A stretch of DNA of 64,000 nt. Source: Granulicella arctica. Its GTDB lineage: Bacteria > Acidobacteriota > Terriglobia > Terriglobales > Acidobacteriaceae. Each line of letters opens with the position of its first letter. Within the stretch, counting starts at the first letter, position 1. A model generated the notes under the pieces. It was not told the DNA's origin, searched no databases, and saw only the letters and a list, made by a program, of their open reading frames with translations. Both the position numbers and the translations under genes were made by a program. Below, in pieces: positions 28,145 to 36,112 of this stretch. The stretch lies in contig NZ_JACCCW010000002.1 of assembly GCF_013410065.1 (NCBI RefSeq), positions 1,302,001 through 1,366,000 of the forward strand. The letters are read 5' to 3'.

Positions 28145-29305
28145 ATGGCTACGGACACAAAAGAACTCTCGATAAGCCGCCGCAAACTGATCCTTCGCGA
28201 CTCAGTAGCTTTTCTCAGCCTCACCTTGATCACCGTCGTGTTGTTTGCGATCACACTGTTTTTATTTCGCTCGTTCATGGCTCATAGGACAGAACTGGCG
28301 AAGAGGTGGTCAGATCGGGGACAGGCTGCGCTCACGGCGGCTAAGCCGGAACAAGCGATTGCGGCATACCGGACGGCACTATCGTACGCTCCCGGAGAGC
28401 ATGCCTATGAACTGAAGCTCGCACAGGCTCTCGGTGAAGCCGGTCGAACGGAGGAGTCGTACAACTACTTTATGGGTCTATGGGAGACCGAGCCGGGAAG
28501 CGGATTCATCAATTTGCAGCTTGCGCGACTAGCAGCACAGAAACGAGATGTGCAGGACGCAACCAACTTTTATCGGGCATCCATCTATGGAACGTGGGAG
28601 GGTGATGGCGTCCAACGACGACGCGAGGTGAGGTTGGAGCTGGCCCAGTATCTGATCTCACAGCATGATGCTGTAGCAGCACGGACCGATCTGCTCATCG
28701 CAGGTGGGAACGCTCCGGATACACCGGAGATCGATAACACACTGGCAAGAATGCTGGAGCAGGCAGGAGATGCAGCAGACGCCCTAAGCTATTACCGAAA
28801 AGCGATTGCGGTCGATCCCAAGAATCAGACAACCCTAGATAATGCCGCAAACTTGGCGTATGCGATGGGAGACTTCAATGCGGCTCATACACTGCTTGAA
28901 CGGGCAGTACGCAATCATAAAGATGATGCGGATGACGTAACGCTATTGGCGCGCACAGAACGGCTGCTCCAGCTCATGCCCGCAGAGGGACTTTCTGCAA
29001 AAGAAAAAGTGGATCGAGCTCTTGCAGATCGAGCTATCGCAAAAAAGAGGCTGAATAGCTGCATAGCACAGCGAGGGACGGCGCTCCCTGCTGGACTACA
29101 GGTATTGAATGAGAGATGGGCAAACGGAGGCGGAGTGACCAACAGAGCCGCACTTCTTCAAGATACAGATAAGCAAGCCGCAGTTCTGCAGTTGACGTAT
29201 GACACAGAGATGGAGCTGGAAACAGATCAGGTATGCGGCAGCGCAACGGGTGACGATGCGCTGTTGCTTCTATTGGCAAAGTCCATGCAGAAGACGGGAC
29301 AATAG
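28145..29305 (+). CDS. Membrane-anchored TPR protein
   Basis: A 386-residue protein with one N-terminal transmembrane helix (SVAFLSLTLITVVLFAITLF, about residues 20-39), after which the chain is probably periplasmic. TPR-like repeats follow: SDRGQAALTAAKPEQAIAAY, YELKLAQALGEAGRTEESYN, NTLARMLEQAGDAADALSYY and NAANLAYAMGDFNAAHTLLE. Such proteins are scaffolds; partners are unknown. I prefer the ATG at 28145 to the GTG at 28127. It is divergent from the copper ATPase and 92 bases ahead of the ClC gene, so it may be co-transcribed with that channel. Confidence 0.75.
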   Translation: MATDTKELSISRRKLILRDSVAFLSLTLITVVLFAITLFLFRSFMAHRTELAKRWSDRGQAALTAAKPEQAIAAYRTALSYAPGEHAYELKLAQALGEAGRTEESYNYFMGLWETEPGSGFINLQLARLAAQKRDVQDATNFYRASIYGTWEGDGVQRRREVRLELAQYLISQHDAVAARTDLLIAGGNAPDTPEIDNTLARMLEQAGDAADALSYYRKAIAVDPKNQTTLDNAANLAYAMGDFNAAHTLLERAVRNHKDDADDVTLLARTERLLQLMPAEGLSAKEKVDRALADRAIAKKRLNSCIAQRGTALPAGLQVLNERWANGGGVTNRAALLQDTDKQAAVLQLTYDTEMELETDQVCGSATGDDALLLLLAKSMQKTGQ

Positions 29306-29397
29306 CAGGACGTTGAGAGGGCTGAGTCATCACTAGCAAAGTACAGAATGGAGATCAACGCAACCGAGTCTCAGAATCTGCGTTTGATCCAGAGCGC

Positions 29398-31104
29398 ATG
29401 ATCGCTGGGCGCGAAGAGCGGATATTCCTGCTTCTGTCGATCTTTATCGGGATTATCTCCGGACTACTGGTTGTGTCGTTTCGCATGGCGATCGACTGGC
29501 TGAATGTATTGTTGCTCGGGTCTTCTCCCGGACCTCGGCAGTTGCGGCTGATCATCGCCCCTACAGTGGCAGGTCTCGTGATCGCCGTACTGACGCGATT
29601 CGTGTTTCCCCAGGTACGCGGCAGCGGAATCAATCAGACTAAGGCGGCGATGTATATCCACAACGGATATATGTCGATCCGAACGGTTATCGGAAAATTT
29701 CTTTTGTCGGCGCTGGCAATTGGCAGCGGACAGTCGCTGGGGCCGGAAGATCCTTCGCTACAAATCGGTGCGGGAGCGGCCTCGCTGATCAGCCGGAAGT
29801 TGGGGTTGTCGCGGGCGAGGTTGCGAATCTTCGCCCCCGTGGGCGCGGCGGCAGGATTGGCTGCGGCGTTCAATGCACCGATCTCCGCCATATTGTTTGT
29901 AATTGAAGAGGTTATCGGGCAGTGGAGTGCCGCTGTTCTCGGGTCCATTGTGCTGGCGGCAATCTCAAGCGTCGTCGTGGCGCGCTGGTTTTGGGGAGCG
30001 GAACCAATGTTCCGTATCCCCACCGTGACTCTTCGCGACCCGCGCGAACTGATGGCTTATGCGGTGTTGGGGCTATTCGGAGGTGTCGCTTCGCTTGTGT
30101 TTGCGAAGGCACTTGAATATCTGAGGCCCAAGCTGCGAAGTCAACCGGCGTGGTCGCAGATGCTGCAACCAGCGGCAGCAGGATTTCTGGTAGGGTGCAT
30201 CGGCTACTTCGGTCTGCCGCAGGTAATGGGCGCTGGGTATGAAGCAATCGATCAGGCGATGCATGCGCAGTTTGCCTGGAAGGTTCTGCTGGTGCTAGCG
30301 CTGTTCAAAATCATTGCGACAACATTGTCGTTTTCAAGCGGAACGCCCGGCGGTATGTTTGCCCCGACTTTATTTATTGGAGCCATGCTAGGAGCCTCTG
30401 TCGGTTCATTCGAAAAGATCTTCTTCCCTCATCTGACTGGATCGATTGGATCGTATGCTCTCGTCGGGATGGGTGTGCTCTTTGCAGCCTTCCTGCGAGC
30501 TCCATTGACATCGGTATTCATGGTCATGGAGGTGAGTGGAAACTACTCCATCGTGCTACCTGTCATTCTGGCCAACACGATTGCTTACCTCATCTCGCGA
30601 AGCCTCCAACCGGTACCTATCTTTGAATTGTTTACGCATCAGGACGGAATGGATCTACCGTCCATGGAGGAACAGCGCGAAGAGAGCAACCTGCATCTGG
30701 AAGATGCGCTGCAACCGATCACCGTACCAGTGTTGCAAGGCTCCGAGACCATCGCGGAGACGATGCGTTCGTTGGGGCAGTATGGGGAGTTGAAGGACAT
30801 TCCTGCGATTCTGGTGCATTGCCGCGACGGTCTCTGGTATACAGCGAAGCGCGAGGAGCTTATGACGCTGCTTTCCTCAAATCCAGCGACCGATGCTGCT
30901 GAGGAGAGTCCAGAGATCGTCACGCTCGAGGAGAAACTAGGAGGGGAGAGAACTCCAGTGCTGTTCCCTGACCTGCCATTAGCAAGTGCGTTGCCGCATT
31001 TCCAACGATGGCCACTGCTTCCTGTGACGAACCGGGCGATGCGTGGGGCGCTCGAAGGTGCGGTGTCGATGGAAGATGTGCTAAAGCGGTATCAGCAGCG
31101 CTGA
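29398..31104 (+). CDS. ClC-family chloride channel/antiporter with C-terminal soluble domain
   Basis: A 568-residue membrane protein of the ClC family. Filter segments are GSGINQTKAA (75-84), SLGPEDPSLQIGAG (113-126) and GTPGGMFAPTLFIGAMLGA. The gating glutamate aligns with E117, but the usual GREGP reads GPEDP. Residues beyond about 430 form a soluble region with two CBS-like halves (ITVPVLQGSETIAETMRSLG; LPHFQRWPLLPVTNRAM). The ATG at 29398 has no good Shine-Dalgarno, while the same frame is open back to 29326 and reads SESAFDPERM just before it, so the true start may be upstream at a rare codon. Confidence 0.88.
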   Translation: MIAGREERIFLLLSIFIGIISGLLVVSFRMAIDWLNVLLLGSSPGPRQLRLIIAPTVAGLVIAVLTRFVFPQVRGSGINQTKAAMYIHNGYMSIRTVIGKFLLSALAIGSGQSLGPEDPSLQIGAGAASLISRKLGLSRARLRIFAPVGAAAGLAAAFNAPISAILFVIEEVIGQWSAAVLGSIVLAAISSVVVARWFWGAEPMFRIPTVTLRDPRELMAYAVLGLFGGVASLVFAKALEYLRPKLRSQPAWSQMLQPAAAGFLVGCIGYFGLPQVMGAGYEAIDQAMHAQFAWKVLLVLALFKIIATTLSFSSGTPGGMFAPTLFIGAMLGASVGSFEKIFFPHLTGSIGSYALVGMGVLFAAFLRAPLTSVFMVMEVSGNYSIVLPVILANTIAYLISRSLQPVPIFELFTHQDGMDLPSMEEQREESNLHLEDALQPITVPVLQGSETIAETMRSLGQYGELKDIPAILVHCRDGLWYTAKREELMTLLSSNPATDAAEESPEIVTLEEKLGGERTPVLFPDLPLASALPHFQRWPLLPVTNRAMRGALEGAVSMEDVLKRYQQR

Positions 31105-31112
31105 TACCGCTT
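31084..31112. terminator. Bidirectional hairpin between ClC and the SIS-domain gene
   Basis: AAGCGGTATCAGC (31084-31096) and GCTGATACCGCTT (31100-31112) form a perfect 13-bp stem with a 3-base loop. The right arm contains the ClC stop codon (TGA at 31102-31104), and TTCTTC overlaps and follows its end. The convergent gene ends at 31119, so both could use it. Confidence 0.75.
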
Positions 31113-31118
31113 CTTCAA

Positions 31119-32246
31119 TCATTCGGTAACGACAGCCTTCGTGAGATTACGGGGATGGTCTACGTCGATGCCATTGGCTATCGCGACGAAGTAGGCGAAG
31201 AGTTGGAAGGGGATAACCTCAACGATGGGGAGCAGGTGTTCTGTGGTGGGACCCACGAAGAGGCAGTCGGTGACGATCGCAGGCACTTCGGTATCGCCGG
31301 TATTGGCTATGGCGAGTGCGGTTGCGCCCTGTTTCTTCATATCGCGGAGAAGCTGCAGGGTCTTCTCATAACGGAGGACGGAGTCAGGATCGTTTTTATC
31401 GACCGTGGCGAGCACGATGAGTGGAACGCTGGGGCTGACGAGAGCGTTGGGCCCGTGCTTCAACTCTCCGGTAGGATAGCCCTCGGCGTGGAGGTAAGAG
31501 GACTCCTTGAGCTTCAGCGCGCCCTCCCGAGCGATCGCGTAGTGGATGCCTCGTCCGAGGAAGAGAAAGGTACTGGCATCGAAGTAGCGGGTGGCGATCT
31601 CTTTGACAGCAGCCTCCCACTGGGGGAGCTGGGCAGCGATGAGATCAGGCAAGGCTTCGAGATCGGCGAGTTTCTTGGCAACCTCGGCTTCGGTAAGTCT
31701 TCCCTGCTCCTGGCCGACGAAGACAGCGAGGAGATAGAGGACCACGAGTTGCGCGGTGAAGCTCTTGGTGGCGGGGACAGCCTTTTCTACTCCGGCGCTG
31801 GTGGGGAGGCTGGCATCAGCCTCCTTCGCCATGGTTGAGTGGTGAACATTGGTTATAGCAAGCGTGCCGTGCTTGCGGCTGACGGCCTCGCGAAGGGCTG
31901 CGAGGGTGTCAGCCGTCTCGCCGGACTGGGAGACGACAGCTACAGCGGGGTTGCGGAGGGTGTTGACGGAGCGGTAGATGTACTCGCTCGCATATTCGAC
32001 GTCGACGGCGATGCCGCTGAGGTCTTCGATCATAATCTCGGCAGCGAGGCCAGCATGGCGGCTTGAGCCGCTGGCCGCGATCAGAATTCCGGAGTGCTCT
32101 TTCATCCAGCGGCGGATGGGAGCGAAGGCTTCTTCGTTGAATTTACCTCCAGCAATGTAAGGGGCGAAGGTGTTGGTGATGGCCTGGGGCTGCTCATAGA
32201 TCTCGCGGAGCATGGCGTGGGCGAAGGTTTTTTCTGATTCTGGCAT
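31119..32246 (-). CDS. SIS-domain aminosugar-phosphate enzyme (GlmS isomerase-like; probable glucosamine-6-phosphate deaminase)
   Basis: A 375-residue protein homologous to the isomerase half of GlmS, without the N-terminal glutaminase domain. It has two SIS domains: ILIAASGSSRHAGLAAE (about 53-69), VVSQSGETADTLAAL, then FLFLGRGIHYAIAREGALKLKE with LHAEGYPTGELKHGP, and ends in DVDHPRNLTKAVVTE. Without the glutaminase, such proteins usually act as glucosamine-6-phosphate deaminases (NagB-II type) or fructosamine deglycases. As the last gene of a glycan operon, feeding GlcNAc-derived glucosamine phosphate into fructose-6-phosphate is the likeliest role. AGGA lies before the ATG. Confidence 0.82.
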   Translation of the reverse strand: MPESEKTFAHAMLREIYEQPQAITNTFAPYIAGGKFNEEAFAPIRRWMKEHSGILIAASGSSRHAGLAAEIMIEDLSGIAVDVEYASEYIYRSVNTLRNPAVAVVSQSGETADTLAALREAVSRKHGTLAITNVHHSTMAKEADASLPTSAGVEKAVPATKSFTAQLVVLYLLAVFVGQEQGRLTEAEVAKKLADLEALPDLIAAQLPQWEAAVKEIATRYFDASTFLFLGRGIHYAIAREGALKLKESSYLHAEGYPTGELKHGPNALVSPSVPLIVLATVDKNDPDSVLRYEKTLQLLRDMKKQGATALAIANTGDTEVPAIVTDCLFVGPTTEHLLPIVEVIPFQLFAYFVAIANGIDVDHPRNLTKAVVTE

Positions 32247-32286
32247 GTTCTTAGTCCTGATTCCTTATTTCTGGGTTACGTAGCGC

Positions 32287-34641
32287 TTAGGCCAATTCGT
32301 GCTGGGGAACGAATGAGGGTGGGCGATCGGCAGGTTTAGCGCCGAAGTGCTCGTTCGGCTTGGAACCCATGTGGAAGATGAATTTGCCACCATCAATAAT
32401 GTCGGCGTGACGGAACCAGCTCTTGGTATAGGGCTTTCCGTTGAAGGTGACAGATTGGATGTAGATATTGTCCGCACTGTTGTTGATCGCTTCAAGCATA
32501 AGTTTATGGCCGTTGCCGAGGTCTACTGTAGCGAAGTCGAAGAGCGGGCTACCGAAGACGTAGTTGCCGCTGACGGGATCTACAGCATAGAAGCCCAGGG
32601 AGCTGAGGACATACCAGGCGGACATCTGGCCACAGTCTTCATTACCGGCGAGACCATCGGGAAGCGCGGTGTACATCGTGTTGCAAAGCATCCGGACACG
32701 TGATTGTGTCTTGTGGTGAGCTCCAGCGTAGGCGTAGAGGTAGGCGACGTGGTGGCCTGGCTCGTTGCCGTGAGCGTACTGTCCGACCATGCCCGCGATG
32801 TCGGGCGGGGCGTCTGCGGGCAGCTCAGAGGATTGGTTGAAGAGATGGTCAAGCTTGGCGAGGAACTGAGACTGTCCGCCAAAGAGGTCCATGTACTCGT
32901 AGACGTCATGCTGGTTGAGAAAGGTAGCCTGCCAGGAGTTGGACTCGGTATAGTCGCGCCACTTCTTGGAATGGCCCATGCCCTTCGGATCGAACGGCTC
33001 GGCCCACCCGCCTGTGGAGAGGCGCGGACGGACGAAGGTACTCTGTTTGTCGAAGACGTTTTTGTAGTTGCGCGAGCGCTTGAGGAGCAGCTTGTAGTCG
33101 GCCATTTCGCCCGCAGCCTTTGCGAGGTGGGCAACCGCCCAGTCGTCGTAGGCATACTCGAGAGTTTTGCTGGCAGACTCGTCGTCGAGGTCGGCGGCGT
33201 CATAACCGAGCTTACGGTAGTTTCCGAGGCCGCGATAGTCGTCGTCCATTGCGCGCTTGCGCCAGTATTTGTAGGCAGCCTTGTAGTCGATACCGGGGAT
33301 GCCCTTGACATAGGCCTCTGCGACGACCGAGGAGGAGTGATAGCCGATCATGCAGGCGGTCTCGACGGCTTGTAGAGGCCAGACGGGGACGCCTGCGGGG
33401 CCTTCGGCAGCCATGCGGATGAGGGCGTTAACGATGTCGGGGAGACGCTTGGTCTGAATAAGCGTGTAGAGCGGGTGTAGGGCGCGGTAGGTATCCCAAA
33501 GGGAGAAGGTCGTGTAGTTCTGCGTGCCTGTGGGGAGAGCGTGAACTGCCAGGTCGGAGCCGCGATACTGGCCATCGACGTCGCTCATAACGGTGGGCGC
33601 GACAAGAGAGTGATAGAGGGCGGTATAGAAGATTTTTTTGTTGGTCTGATTCGTCGTGGTGATCGCGATCTTCTGGAGTTCGTTCTCCCATGCTTCGCTG
33701 GCAGCGCGGCGGACACCTTCGAAATCCCAGGCTGGAACCTCGGCGTCGAGGTTGGCGAGGGCACCCTGTACGCTGACGGCAGAGATGCCGACCTTGACGT
33801 GGACGACGTCGGCATCGTTGGAATCGCCCATGTCGAGAATGCAGCGAATGTTGTCGCCGGTGGCAGTCTTGACGGAGGGATCGAGGGTATTTGCACCCGA
33901 AACAATCACAGCTTTATTGAAAGGCTTCGAGAACTTCATCGCGAAGTAGATGTAGCGACCAGGGGCCCACTCTTTGGTACGGCGGCCTCCACTAACGGTG
34001 TCGTTGCCGACGATCTCGATCTCGGAGGTGAGGATATTGGTCCTCTCTCCTTGGAGGTTATCGTCATCGACTCCGTGCTGGAGATCGATGACAAAGTGGC
34101 CGGTGGCATCTTCGGGAAAGGTATAGCGGTGGAGACCGACACGATTGGTCGCGGTGAGTTCAGCCTTGATGTTCGAGTCCTTGAGGAGGACAGAGTAATA
34201 ACCGGGAGTGGCGATCTCGTCGGCGTGAGAGAAGCGGGAGCGATAACCAGAGCCAGGGTCGTTCTCAGGACCGGGATCTGGATGGGGTGTGCCAGTGCCG
34301 GGCATCAGGAGGATGTCGAGAAGGTCGGCTGCGCCGGTGCCGCTGAGGTGAGTGTGGCTGAATCCCATGATGGTGGGATCGTCGAGGTGGTAGCCAGAGC
34401 AGTGATCCCAGCCGCTGGTGCCAGTGTCGGGGCTGAGCTGCACCATGCCAAAGGGAACGGTTGCACCGGGATAGGTGTGGCCATGACCGCCGGTGCCGAT
34501 GAAGATGTCGACCTGATCGGTGAGGCGCTCGCCGATAATGGTTGCCGACTGCGCAAGGGCAGGCCACTTGCTGGAGGTGGCCAGGGCGAGTCCGGAGAGG
34601 GTTGTGGTCTGTAGGAATCTGCGGCGTGACGGCTTGATCAT
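32287..34641 (-). CDS. GH92 alpha-mannosidase, Tat-exported
   Basis: A 784-residue glycoside hydrolase family 92 enzyme, calcium-dependent exo-alpha-mannosidases mostly acting on alpha-1,2 and alpha-1,3 bonds of N-glycans and mannans. The N terminus KPSRRRFLQTTTLSGLALA is a twin-arginine signal. Family landmarks are VDIFIGTGGHGHTYPGATVP, QLSPDTGTSGWDHCSGYH, GFSHTHLSGTG, NEPGHHVAYLY and the catalytic-region GNEDCGQMSAWYVLSSLGFY. The gene sits 24 bases after GH125 and 40 bases before the SIS gene in the same transcript. Confidence 0.93.
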   Translation of the reverse strand: MIKPSRRRFLQTTTLSGLALATSSKWPALAQSATIIGERLTDQVDIFIGTGGHGHTYPGATVPFGMVQLSPDTGTSGWDHCSGYHLDDPTIMGFSHTHLSGTGAADLLDILLMPGTGTPHPDPGPENDPGSGYRSRFSHADEIATPGYYSVLLKDSNIKAELTATNRVGLHRYTFPEDATGHFVIDLQHGVDDDNLQGERTNILTSEIEIVGNDTVSGGRRTKEWAPGRYIYFAMKFSKPFNKAVIVSGANTLDPSVKTATGDNIRCILDMGDSNDADVVHVKVGISAVSVQGALANLDAEVPAWDFEGVRRAASEAWENELQKIAITTTNQTNKKIFYTALYHSLVAPTVMSDVDGQYRGSDLAVHALPTGTQNYTTFSLWDTYRALHPLYTLIQTKRLPDIVNALIRMAAEGPAGVPVWPLQAVETACMIGYHSSSVVAEAYVKGIPGIDYKAAYKYWRKRAMDDDYRGLGNYRKLGYDAADLDDESASKTLEYAYDDWAVAHLAKAAGEMADYKLLLKRSRNYKNVFDKQSTFVRPRLSTGGWAEPFDPKGMGHSKKWRDYTESNSWQATFLNQHDVYEYMDLFGGQSQFLAKLDHLFNQSSELPADAPPDIAGMVGQYAHGNEPGHHVAYLYAYAGAHHKTQSRVRMLCNTMYTALPDGLAGNEDCGQMSAWYVLSSLGFYAVDPVSGNYVFGSPLFDFATVDLGNGHKLMLEAINNSADNIYIQSVTFNGKPYTKSWFRHADIIDGGKFIFHMGSKPNEHFGAKPADRPPSFVPQHELA

Positions 34642-34665
34642 AATCTTTCTAGTTTTCTCCAGGGG

Positions 34666-36090
34666 TTAGACGGCGCGGAGGATCGCGGGGTGTTCGCGAC
34701 TGATTTTAACAACTAGCTCGCCGAAGAGGGAGTTAGCCCAGGCAAACCAGTCGCGGGTGTAATGAGTGGGATTGTCCTTGTTGAAGGATTCGTGGATAAA
34801 ATTTGTATTTGCATCGGTCGCTAATATCCAACGGAGGCATTGAGTTATCTCGGCCTCATCGGTGCTGGTGAGGGCGCGGATGAGGATAGACATGGGCCAG
34901 ATCATATCGAGGCCTTCATGCGGACCACCGATACCTTCGGCGATACTGCTATGGAAGAAATACGGGTTATGCCTGCTCCAAACGCGGTCGCGGGTGCGCT
35001 GATAGAGAGGATCGGTGGCGTCGCAGCACCCGAGGTAAGGGAGACTCAACAGTCCAGGCGCATTGGCATCGTCCATGAAGAGCTGATTGCCGAAACCGTC
35101 TACCTCGTAGGCATAAACATCACCATCAGGGAGAGCAATCTTGCCGTATTCGGTGAGGGCGCGATCGACTTCGATGGCGAAGCGTTCACACTCCAGAGCG
35201 AAAGCGTTGTCGTGGAGAATGACCGACGACATCTCGGCGAGTTTACGGAGTGCGGAGACGGCGAAGAGGTTCGCTGGGATGAAGAGTGGATAGATACAGG
35301 AGTCGTCGGAAGGACGGAACATTGAATAAATGAGGCCGACGGGCTCCGCAGGGTTGCCGTAACCGCTGAGCGGAACGGTGTCGGTGGGAATGGGGCTGGT
35401 GCGCTGGAAGTGATACGGACCATGACCCTGTTTGCGCTGCTGCTCGCGAAGCGTGGCTACGATGAGGCGCATGGCCTGTCCCCACTCCGTGTCGAAGGGA
35501 GTCGTGTCACCTGTGGTCTTCCAGTAGCCGTAGTGAAGGCGGATGCAGAAACAGAGGGAATCTATCTCCCATTTCCTCTCGGCTACGCCGGGCTTCTTGT
35601 CGGTGAGATCGTCGACGGCCCAGGAGAGTGGCTTGGTGTCAGTGGGGATAGGGAGAAAGGCGTTGGCGTAAGGGTCGAGGAGGATGCAACGGCTCTGGCG
35701 GTGGATGAGACCGATGTAGAGGCGCTGAAGATTGGGGTCCTGTTTGACGAGATCAAGGTAAGGCCAGACCTGGCAAGAGGAGTCGCGAAGCCACATGGCG
35801 TCGATGTCACCGGTGATGACAAAGGTGTCTGGCTTGCCGTCGAGAACTCCAAGGTTGACGGTGGTATCAAGGGTGTTGGGATAACAGTTCTCGAACATGT
35901 GCGCGAGCTTCGGATTGGCAATCTTCGCTTTGACGCTGGTGAGGAGGGACTCGACGGCGGACGAAGTGAACTTGCGAGCGGAGAGCGCAGGGCGGCCTGT
36001 GGAGGGTTCGGCTGCGAGTGCGAACGGCGGCACGAGAGTAGCGAGGGTGGTGGCGGCTGCGGACTTCAAGAGCTGGCGGCGGGTCTGAAT
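34666..36090 (-). CDS. GH125 exo-alpha-1,6-mannosidase, Tat-exported, probable ATT start
   Basis: A member of GH125 (formerly DUF1237), which removes alpha-1,6-mannose from N-glycan cores. The body shows PNTLDTTV, FVITGDIDAMWLRDSSCQVWPYL, LVKQDPNLQRLYIGLIHRQ and RDWFAWANSLFGELV. The first ordinary start codon is a TTG at 36069, which leaves a signal without twin arginines. Eight codons further up, an ATT at 36088-36090 gives (M)QTRRQLLKSAAATTLATL, a complete Tat signal, with AAAGGGA six bases ahead. I therefore take ATT as the start (474 residues). The frame is closed by a stop further upstream. Confidence 0.88.
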   Translation of the reverse strand: MQTRRQLLKSAAATTLATLVPPFALAAEPSTGRPALSARKFTSSAVESLLTSVKAKIANPKLAHMFENCYPNTLDTTVNLGVLDGKPDTFVITGDIDAMWLRDSSCQVWPYLDLVKQDPNLQRLYIGLIHRQSRCILLDPYANAFLPIPTDTKPLSWAVDDLTDKKPGVAERKWEIDSLCFCIRLHYGYWKTTGDTTPFDTEWGQAMRLIVATLREQQRKQGHGPYHFQRTSPIPTDTVPLSGYGNPAEPVGLIYSMFRPSDDSCIYPLFIPANLFAVSALRKLAEMSSVILHDNAFALECERFAIEVDRALTEYGKIALPDGDVYAYEVDGFGNQLFMDDANAPGLLSLPYLGCCDATDPLYQRTRDRVWSRHNPYFFHSSIAEGIGGPHEGLDMIWPMSILIRALTSTDEAEITQCLRWILATDANTNFIHESFNKDNPTHYTRDWFAWANSLFGELVVKISREHPAILRAV

Positions 36091-36096
36091 GGTGGT

Positions 36097-36103
36097 TCCC
36101 TTT
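36097..36103 (-). promoter_or_regulatory. Ribosome binding site deciding the GH125 start
   Basis: On the minus strand AAAGGGA lies 6 bases before the ATT at 36090 and about 27 bases before the TTG at 36069. Only the ATT has a usable spacing. Confidence 0.6.
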
Positions 36104-36112
36104 CGTGCCTTA

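Noticed and set aside
31119..32246. Full glucosamine-fructose-6-phosphate aminotransferase (GlmS)
   Set aside because: The N-terminal glutaminase domain with its catalytic Cys is absent and the protein starts cleanly at the isomerase part, so glutamine-dependent synthesis is not supported.
33541..34614. 357-codon plus-strand frame opposite GH92
   Set aside because: Low-complexity Val/Asp/Gly sequence without a ribosome site; shadow of GH92.
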